Shown here: one piece after another, positions 1-4,824 of the stretch | Layout of the letters: each line of letters opens with the position of its first letter | Position numbering within the stretch: position 1 is the first letter of the stretch | Assembly: GCA_030618905.1 (NCBI GenBank) | Contig: JAUXCL010000121.1 | Location: 1-7,257 of the forward strand | From: Bacteroidales bacterium | Lineage (GTDB): Bacteria; Bacteroidota; Bacteroidia; Bacteroidales; B18-G4 | DNA: 7,257 nt | Direction of reading: 5' to 3' | Program-made: the position numbers and the translations under genes | The notes under the pieces: model-generated | The model's input: only the letters and a program-made list of their open reading frames with translations | What the model was told of the DNA's origin: nothing | Databases searched by the model: none

Positions 1-1
1 C

Positions 2-2098
2 TTTACGTACTATGATTTGAGTATCAACTTGTATTATAAGATAATGAATACCTGAGCTATAATTTGAATTATTTAATTGATAATAAGTTGAGAGGTGATC
101 ATGAGTTAAGGATTCAGTTGAATACAGAAGTTTACCCATACTATTATATAACTGTAATTTTGTTGGGCAAGAATTGGTTGCCGAAATCTTTATGTTTGTA
201 ATATCCTTACTTGGGTTAGGAAATACCAAAATATCGATAAGGTTGTCTGCAACATCATTGTGTTCAACAAACTTTACAGCCCCTCCATTATTAGTATGCA
301 AGATGGCCCCATAATCTCCACATGTCCAACCGTAATTTAGCTCGGTGAACATGATACCATACAAGTTATTAATTGTAAAACTAGGCTCAATAGTCCATAC
401 ATCCCCACCATCTTGCGTGTTAATTAAAATCCCTTCTGCTCCACAAGCCCAACCAACATTATAATCAATAAAGCAAATTTTATATAATGCGCTTGATGTG
501 TTTGACATCAAAGGAATCCAATTTTGCCCCCCATCGATAGTTTTCACTATGCAGCCACCGTCTCCAGAAGCGAAACCAAATAACGAATCTATCATAAAAA
601 TGCTATGAAGAAAATAAGAGGAATTGCTATATTGTAATGACCACTCCTCACCACCATCGTTTGTTTTCCAAATAGTTCCATCCCTGGCAGCCACCCATCC
701 TTTTTCAGCATCAATAAAGAATATTGACCTAAAATCATCATTTGTAAAAGACCCTTGTGTAATCCAAGAGTTCCCTCCATTCGTTGTCTTGAAGATTGCG
801 CCATCCCACCCTGTTATCCAGCCAACACTATTGTTTATAAAGAACAAGCTTAAAAATAGGTATTGATCATCGAGAGATTGATCAATCCAATTTATTCCGC
901 CATCATTTGTTCTAAAAATAGCACCTTCTTCTCCAACAACCCAGCCAACCAAATTATCGGCGAAGCATACATCGTATAGGGTTTTATTGGCGATAATATT
1001 TATAAGTGTCCACTCATTGCCCCCATTGTTACTATTCATAACTGTACCAAAAGAACCTACAGCCCACCCATTCAAATTGTCAACAAAATCTATACTTCTT
1101 AATGTTGGAAAAACTCCACTTGATGATGTATTCCAAATGGATCCGCTATTATTTGTTTTACATATCGTCCCAAGGTCCCCAACGCATAATCCTGTGTTTG
1201 AGTTTACGAATAAAATGCTATTCAAATCTTCATTAACACCACTTTCCTGGTTAATCCAATCATCGCCACCATTTATAGTCGAGATAATTAAACCGTTTTC
1301 ACCAGCAACCCACCCATTGTCTTGATCAACAAAATATATACTATTAAGTCTCTCCGTGGTATTGCTGCTTTGTAATTCCCAATTCACACCCCCATCAATG
1401 GTATTCAAGATTGTCCCTGATTCGCCCACAGTCCATCCCTGTAAATTATCTGTAAAAAAGATCGAAAAAAGGTTATCATCAATTCCACTTGTTTGAACTT
1501 CCCACTTTTGTCCACCATTATCCGTAGTTATAATATATCCAACATCCCCACAAATCCAGCCAATAGAAGAGCTAACAAAACAAATATCCTTCAAAATGTG
1601 TGGAAAAGGAGAGGTAAACTGAAGAGTCCAATTGGCGCCCCCATCAATAGTATATAATAAATCCCCTCCGGCCGCCCAGCCAGTATCACTATCAATAAAT
1701 TCAATTCCGTAAAGAGGAAAGTTAGTTCCGCTTATTTGTTCATTCCAGTTATTTCCACCATCAGTTGTTCTCACAATAACCCCACTGCCTTTACTAAAAG
1801 AATATCCACACGCCCAACCATTTAATTGATCAATGAAATATATCCCATATAATTTATTATCAGGTTTAAATAATTGATTCTCCCAGGTCTCCCCTCCATC
1901 CATTGTATGAATAATGGATCCGTCCGAACCAACCGCCCATCCATGATTTTCGCTAATGAATGATATTTCATTTAAATTAGAGCCCGTTGGATAAGGGTTT
2001 TGCCAATACCATTGACCAGAAGAAGACAATGAGGTTGAGAGAAAAACTATGATTGCTAAGGCCTTACAATACCGTTTCATTTGAAAATTTTTACTCAT
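2..2098 (-). CDS. Secreted YCF48/BNR-like beta-propeller repeat protein with type IX secretion sorting domain (3' end just outside window)
   Basis: I followed this frame codon by codon from the ATG at 2098 to the left edge and found no stop in 699 codons. Residues 1-30 look like a signal peptide: basic start, hydrophobic run ALAIIVFLSTSL, then SSSGQ. A second in-frame ATG at 2080 (MKRYCKAL) gives a more typical n-region and may be the true start. Residues ~42-610 are 14 repeats of ~41 residues, with a core like LxSIxFID..GWxVG..GxIxxTxDGGxxWxxQ. This is the YCF48/BNR-like pattern, which in known relatives folds into seven-bladed propellers. Residues ~624-699 begin VFPNPSKD and end in SSGIHYLIIQ...IIVRK, the pattern of the Por/type IX C-terminal sorting domain. 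Export across the outer membrane and cell-surface attachment or release are therefore expected. The frame ends where such domains normally end, so probably only one to a few codons are missing. Ligand and function are unknown. Upstream there is no Shine-Dalgarno motif. The gene is more AT-rich than its neighbours. Confidence 0.9.
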   Translation of the reverse strand, partial: MSKNFQMKRYCKALAIIVFLSTSLSSSGQWYWQNPYPTGSNLNEISFISENHGWAVGSDGSIIHTMDGGETWENQLFKPDNKLYGIYFIDQLNGWACGYSFSKGSGVIVRTTDGGNNWNEQISGTNFPLYGIEFIDSDTGWAAGGDLLYTIDGGANWTLQFTSPFPHILKDICFVSSSIGWICGDVGYIITTDNGGQKWEVQTSGIDDNLFSIFFTDNLQGWTVGESGTILNTIDGGVNWELQSSNTTERLNSIYFVDQDNGWVAGENGLIISTINGGDDWINQESGVNEDLNSILFVNSNTGLCVGDLGTICKTNNSGSIWNTSSSGVFPTLRSIDFVDNLNGWAVGSFGTVMNSNNGGNEWTLINIIANKTLYDVCFADNLVGWVVGEEGAIFRTNDGGINWIDQSLDDQYLFLSLFFINNSVGWITGWDGAIFKTTNGGNSWITQGSFTNDDFRSIFFIDAEKGWVAARDGTIWKTNDGGEEWSLQYSNSSYFLHSIFMIDSLFGFASGDGGCIVKTIDGGQNWIPLMSNTSSALYKICFIDYNVGWACGAEGILINTQDGGDVWTIEPSFTINNLYGIMFTELNYGWTCGDYGAILHTNNGGAVKFVEHNDVADNLIDILVFPNPSKDITNIKISATNSCPTKLQLYNSMGKLLYSTESLTHDHLSTYYQLNNSNYSSGIHYLIIQVDTQIIVRK
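266..1975 (-). repeat. 14 tandem ~123-nt (~41-residue) YCF48/BNR-like propeller repeats
   Basis: Fourteen consecutive modules can be aligned by eye, each running from a hydrophobic strand (LYGIYFID, LNSIYFVD, LRSIDFVD) through GW and a VG/CG turn to T-x-DGG-x-x-W. They are diverged at both DNA and protein level, so this is an old repeat array rather than a recent expansion. Most spacing is 40-42 residues; repeat 2 is longer because of an insertion (YSFSKGSG). Departures from the core: repeat 7 has GL for GW and SGSIW for GGxxW, repeat 12 has GF, and repeat 14 lacks the last tryptophan (GGAVKF). A partial repeat-like end (WYWQNPYPTGSN) precedes repeat 1 and could supply the closing strand of a ring. 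Confidence 0.85.
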
Positions 2099-2126
2099 AA
2101 AAAAGTGTTATTCCATTGGTTTCGTA

Positions 2127-2142
2127 TTTGTAAATATACAAA
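2127..2142. promoter_or_regulatory. Possible promoter -7 box inside a 16-bp inverted repeat, upstream of the repeat-protein gene
   Basis: The perfect inverted repeat TTTGTA-aata-TACAAA lies 29-44 nt upstream of the ATG at 2098. Read on the minus strand it contains TATATTTA (2138-2131), which differs from the Bacteroidota -7 consensus TAnnTTTG only in its last base. About 20 nt further upstream there is only TTAG in place of the -33 TTTG, so the promoter call is weak. The palindrome could be an operator for a dimeric regulator, or chance in AT-rich DNA. Confidence 0.25.
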
Positions 2143-2187
2143 ATGAGAGTCCTATTTGCTAATTAATATTGAAAATAATTGCTTGTC

Positions 2188-2230
2188 AAGGGGGTAAAGG
2201 GGGAGGGTTTATTTCCCCCTTTCTTAAGGG
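2188..2230. other. G-rich stretch with competing hairpins
   Basis: AAGGGGG (2188-2194) and AAAGGGGG (2196-2203) are both complementary to CCCCCTTT (2215-2222). The second pairing is a perfect 8-bp stem with an 11-nt loop. The same C-tract can instead pair as CCCTT (2217-2221) with AAGGG (2226-2230). No T-run follows on either strand, so it is not a clear intrinsic terminator. It lies between the Spy-like gene and the repeat-protein gene, directly before the recombinase remnant. It could be a weak transcription stop for the operon at the right, or a scar from the event that removed the rest of the recombinase. Confidence 0.35.
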
Positions 2231-2232
2231 TA

Positions 2233-2358
2233 GAAGCCACAATAAAAGACCTACAGCTTCACATGAGGCATTCAGATGTTAAGGTTACTGATGAATACCT
2301 GAAGGCTTTCCAGGCTCAGCCTAGCAAGGAGTTTCAGGGGATGTTTCCGAAGTTGTAA
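2233..2358 (+). pseudogene. C-terminal remnant of a tyrosine recombinase/integrase
   Basis: The plus-strand frame from 2233 to the TAA at 2356-2358 reads EATIKDLQLHMRHSDVKVTD followed by EYLKAFQAQ and about 12 further residues. The segment RHSDVKVTDEYLK matches the end of the catalytic domain of tyrosine recombinases: a histidine in the (L/M)xH(S) motif and, nine residues on, the tyrosine that attacks DNA. Nothing upstream encodes the remaining catalytic residues (the first arginine, the HxxR box) or the DNA-binding domain. The frame is closed by a TAA at 2176-2178, and the codons between there and 2232 look non-coding and G-rich. It has no plausible start codon, so it is a dead fragment of a chromosomal integrase or mobile element. 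It is the only plus-strand coding trace in the window. Confidence 0.6.
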
Positions 2359-2402
2359 TGGATGGCATATATTTGTGAATACCAAACAAATTCAAACCTT
2401 TT

Positions 2403-2954
2403 TTATCTTGGTTCAACTTTTTCTCTTTCTGGAGCTCTTCTCCTGTCACCTTCAGGGCGTGGTTCTCTTTCATTACGGCCGAGCCTTTCCATTAGGCCCC
2501 TTCTGAAATTATTCTCCGACTCATATAGTTTCATAACCTTTGATGCTGGCATAATTTCTGTATACTTTGCGTGATATTCCTTTTTCAGGTCAAGCAGAGC
2601 TTGTTCCTGGGTGAAACGCTGCTGAATGATCTTTTCAGCATCCTCATCGGAAATCTCCTCAGGCCTTTCCTCTACTTCAAAAAATCGTTTGAGCAGGTCA
2701 TGCGTTATACTTTCACGTTTTTTTTCCATTTCGTTGTATACTGGCCAGAATTTTTCAGCTTCCTCGGGAGTTAGCTCGATCTGTTCACTGAGATAGGCAA
2801 TTTTCATGCTTCTCATTTTTTCAAACTGTTCTGCACGATGTTTGAACTTGGCATAGTTCTCACCTTCTTCCTTTTCCTGGGCATACAAATTCGTGAAGGG
2901 CACCGAAATGAGAATTATGATTGCTGCTATCATTGTTGTTTTAAATGCTTTCAT
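2403..2954 (-). CDS. Spy/CpxP-like periplasmic protein of an ECF sigma operon
   Basis: The protein has 183 residues. Residues 1-25 are a signal peptide (basic MKAFK, hydrophobic MIAAIIILISVPF, then LYAQ), so it is exported to the periplasm. The mature part is predicted mostly helical and highly charged. Residues 61-75 (LTPEEAEKFWPVYNE) and the later block around 134-154 (EIMPASKVMKLYESENNFRR) are typical of small Bacteroidota proteins related to the LTxxQ/Spy-CpxP group. These are often annotated as ECF sigma factor sensors or periplasmic heavy-metal-sensor-like proteins. Residues 161-183 form a tail rich in Arg, Glu and Pro, probably disordered. The gene starts 17 nt after the stop of the preceding membrane-protein gene and is the last member of the three-gene operon. 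By analogy it may be a periplasmic chaperone or stress sensor linked to the sigma factor; its exact role is not shown by sequence. The ATG at 2954 has no Shine-Dalgarno motif, as usual in this phylum. Confidence 0.8.
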   Translation of the reverse strand: MKAFKTTMIAAIIILISVPFTNLYAQEKEEGENYAKFKHRAEQFEKMRSMKIAYLSEQIELTPEEAEKFWPVYNEMEKKRESITHDLLKRFFEVEERPEEISDEDAEKIIQQRFTQEQALLDLKKEYHAKYTEIMPASKVMKLYESENNFRRGLMERLGRNEREPRPEGDRRRAPEREKVEPR

Positions 2955-2971
2955 AATATTTTAGTATTTGA

Positions 2972-3463
2972 TCAATATTCGTTGATAATAAAGTATTCTA
3001 TATGATTCTCAGCCAGGAGGTAATCTATAATGATCTCATCCGAGATACTATCTGCTTCTGGGATCATCAGGCCCATCATGTCAATGCTGTCATTATCTGT
3101 CAGCGTCAGGAGATAGGCTTCCTCCAGGTCTGCCAAACTGTTGATGTTGTATCTGTAAATATCACTTATGCTGTATTCTTCAAAGCTTTTGCCCACGCTA
3201 CTTCTGTTGGTGAATACCATGGTGATCACCAGGGCAGCCATAATCAATACGGCAGCAGCGGCAACGATCCTCAGGACACCCTTTTGTAGATATAAACGGC
3301 GATCCGGTTGCTGCCTGCTCTGCCTGCATGATTCAAGGACTTGCTTTGGAAGATCTTCGAAGTAGCCATCCGGTACCTGGTATGGCATCTCTTTTCCATA
3401 AAGATCTTTCAGCTTCCCGTCGGATTTGTTTTCGTCGTTTTGTATGTTGTTTGTGGTGCTCAT
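2972..3463 (-). CDS. Single-pass membrane protein, probable anti-sigma factor
   Basis: This protein has 163 residues and lies immediately downstream of the ECF sigma gene (32-nt gap). The N-terminal ~62 residues are hydrophilic and should be cytoplasmic. They carry YQVPDGYFEDLPKQVLE (28-44), a P-x-GYF-x-x-LP segment I recognise from Bacteroidota proteins encoded next to ECF sigma factors. One transmembrane helix spans about residues 64-84 (VLRIVAAAAVLIMAALVITM). The remaining ~78 residues would be periplasmic, acidic and rich in Ile and Asp. Position and topology fit an anti-sigma factor that holds the sigma factor at the inner membrane. It has no zinc-binding HxxxCxxC motif (its only cysteine is C46), so it is not a classical ZAS-type anti-sigma factor. 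The assignment rests on context and topology, not on a clear family match; a small membrane protein of other function remains possible. Confidence 0.65.
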   Translation of the reverse strand: MSTTNNIQNDENKSDGKLKDLYGKEMPYQVPDGYFEDLPKQVLESCRQSRQQPDRRLYLQKGVLRIVAAAAVLIMAALVITMVFTNRSSVGKSFEEYSISDIYRYNINSLADLEEAYLLTLTDNDSIDMMGLMIPEADSISDEIIIDYLLAENHIEYFIINEY

Positions 3464-3495
3464 TTTCTGTTTTGATGTTGAAATTTCACAAAGGT

Positions 3496-4041
3496 TTAAT
3501 CCACAAGCAGCTGCTTCTCGATTTTTTTTACTGCCAGATGGTAAGAGGCTTTCAATGCCCCTATCGAAGTTCCGAGCACTTCTGAGATCTCTGTATATTT
3601 CATTTCATCGAAATACTTCATGTTGAAAACCAGCCTTTGTTTGGCAGGCAGCATAAGGATGGCTTTTTGCAGCTTCCGGCTGATCTCATCACCGGAGATC
3701 GATGGTGCATTATCACTCAGGGCACATAGATCAGCCCCGCCATCTTCATAAGGAATGGATCTGTTGCGTTGTGCTTTTTTCATAAAGCTCAGCGCCTCAT
3801 TTGTGGCGATACGGTAAAGCCAGGTATAAAGCTGTGATTCTCCCCTGAACTGTGGTAACCCCTGCCATACCTTAATGAAAGTATTCTGTAACACATCATC
3901 CGCATCATTATGATCGACAAGCAATCGCCGGATATGCCAGTAGAGTCGTTGCTGGTATTTTTTCACCAACAGGATAAAACCTCTTTCCCCGGAGTGTTCT
4001 TCCCTTATAAGTTTCAATATTTCCCTGTCATCTATATTCAC
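3496..4041 (-). CDS. ECF-type RNA polymerase sigma-70 factor
   Basis: The protein has 181 residues, normal for an ECF sigma factor, with only the two expected domains. Region 2 (about 22-90) contains LLVKKYQQRLYWHIRRLL, the core-binding DADDVLQNTFIKVW (46-59) and FRGESQLYTWLYRIATNEAL, which melts and reads the -10 element. Region 4 (about 124-176) contains LPAKQRLVFNMKYFDEMKY and a helix-turn-helix, YTEISEVLGTSIGALKASYH, for -35 recognition. The start codon is GTG at 4041: a stop (TAA, 4062-4060) lies seven codons upstream in frame with no ATG between, and the first internal methionine would delete most of region 2. It leads the operon with the membrane protein and the Spy-like protein. ECF factors usually activate their own operon and envelope or metal-stress genes; the inducing signal here cannot be read from sequence. 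I found no convincing promoter in the 126-nt upstream gap. Confidence 0.96.
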   Translation of the reverse strand: MNIDDREILKLIREEHSGERGFILLVKKYQQRLYWHIRRLLVDHNDADDVLQNTFIKVWQGLPQFRGESQLYTWLYRIATNEALSFMKKAQRNRSIPYEDGGADLCALSDNAPSISGDEISRKLQKAILMLPAKQRLVFNMKYFDEMKYTEISEVLGTSIGALKASYHLAVKKIEKQLLVD

Positions 4042-4167
4042 CGGCAGTTTATAATATGATTACCTCTTGGATAACAAACACCACAAAGGGTTTATTAACA
4101 GCTGCGATTATTTGCAGTAATTAAACTTTTTTAAGATATGAATTGACCTGAATGGTATGATGAAGGA

Positions 4168-4824
4168 TTATCTCATGTCCACTATCTCAACATCAGGGTA
4201 ATCTTCGGGATTGAAGATGAAGTCAGCATCAGTGACGTCGACATCCGGTGTGAATTTATCTATCTTGTATCCGATCTTACCTCCATTCTTATCATGGATG
4301 ATGACCTCTGATATCTGTTGCTTGTCTGCATTTATGATCATGTCAAGCTTGACCCATTTTTTGCCTTCCTCCGGCTTTAGCACTATCCTCTGGTAATTGA
4401 CACCATCCCTGTTATACTCTTTTTCGAGCTTTGCTTTATAATCCTCATGATAAGATGTGAGAAGTTTTGAAGGCGTGATCGATCCGTCATCTTCCTCGAT
4501 GGCATTGATCTGCACCTCCCAGGCGTCTTCAATGTATGTCCAGATGGTTTCACCGTTACAAATGACTTTTTGCCCCTCTATGTCGAGGATGTATTTGTCG
4601 CCGCTAAGGATGAGTAGCCCGGCTTCACTCACATCGTCGCCACTTGTCGGGTCTTCATAGGTGAAGGTGAACTCAATTTCAACGGATTGGTATCCCTGAG
4701 TCTTTTTTGTAATCTCCTCAATGATGGCTTCTGCCTTCTTGCTTTGCGAAAAGGCCATTGAAGCAATCATTATGCTGATAATGAATATGACTGTTTTTTT
4801 CATTGCTTTAATCATTGTTTTCAT
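4168..4824 (-). CDS. lolA: LolA-like outer-membrane lipoprotein carrier protein
   Basis: The protein has 218 residues from the ATG at 4824 or 211 from the ATG at 4803. It starts with a signal peptide (MKKTVIFIISIMIASMAFSQ when counted from 4803), so it is periplasmic. The mature domain shows the LolA/LolA-like (COG2834) pattern: an N-terminal helix (KAEAIIEEITKKTQGYQSVE), then beta strands with FTFTYEDP, GLLILSGDKYILDI, QKVICNGETIWTYIED and, near the end, DADFIFNPEDYPDVEIVDMR. LolA carries lipoproteins from the LolCDE transporter across the periplasm on a hydrophobic cup. Starting at 4824 overlaps the ftsK stop by 17 nt; starting at 4803 leaves a 4-nt gap. Either way translation is probably coupled to ftsK in one transcript. 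From memory, a LolA-like gene beside ftsK is a recurring arrangement in Bacteroidota. A more distant LolA-like protein acting on another lipid ligand cannot be excluded. Confidence 0.85.
   Translation of the reverse strand: MKTMIKAMKKTVIFIISIMIASMAFSQSKKAEAIIEEITKKTQGYQSVEIEFTFTYEDPTSGDDVSEAGLLILSGDKYILDIEGQKVICNGETIWTYIEDAWEVQINAIEEDDGSITPSKLLTSYHEDYKAKLEKEYNRDGVNYQRIVLKPEEGKKWVKLDMIINADKQQISEVIIHDKNGGKIGYKIDKFTPDVDVTDADFIFNPEDYPDVEIVDMR

Noticed and set aside
624..1325. Plus-strand open frames opposite the repeat-protein gene
   Set aside because: They are antisense shadows of the repeated codons; the minus-strand frame is continuous over 699 codons with clear repeats, a signal peptide and a sorting domain.
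266..1975. Regular ~123-nt periodicity as a CRISPR or DNA satellite array
   Set aside because: The units are diverged at DNA level, lack identical short repeats with unique spacers, and keep a protein-level pattern in one open frame.
2362..2574. 70-codon plus-strand open frame beginning near the recombinase remnant
   Set aside because: It lies mostly opposite the 3' end of the Spy-like gene, is Ser/Leu-rich shadow sequence, and is not in frame with the remnant, which ends at 2358.
4049..4087. Possible promoter for the ECF operon (TTTG copies with TATTATAA on the minus strand)
   Set aside because: TATTATAA fits TAnnTTTG poorly and would place the transcript start almost at the GTG codon; the spacing to the second TTTG is too long. 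Not strong enough to annotate.
4090..4132. Hairpin followed by T6 between lolA and the sigma gene, as an intrinsic terminator
   Set aside because: The T-run is oriented for plus-strand transcription, where no gene lies upstream, and the stem (4090-4105 with 4114-4126) is broken by mismatches. It cannot serve lolA as written.
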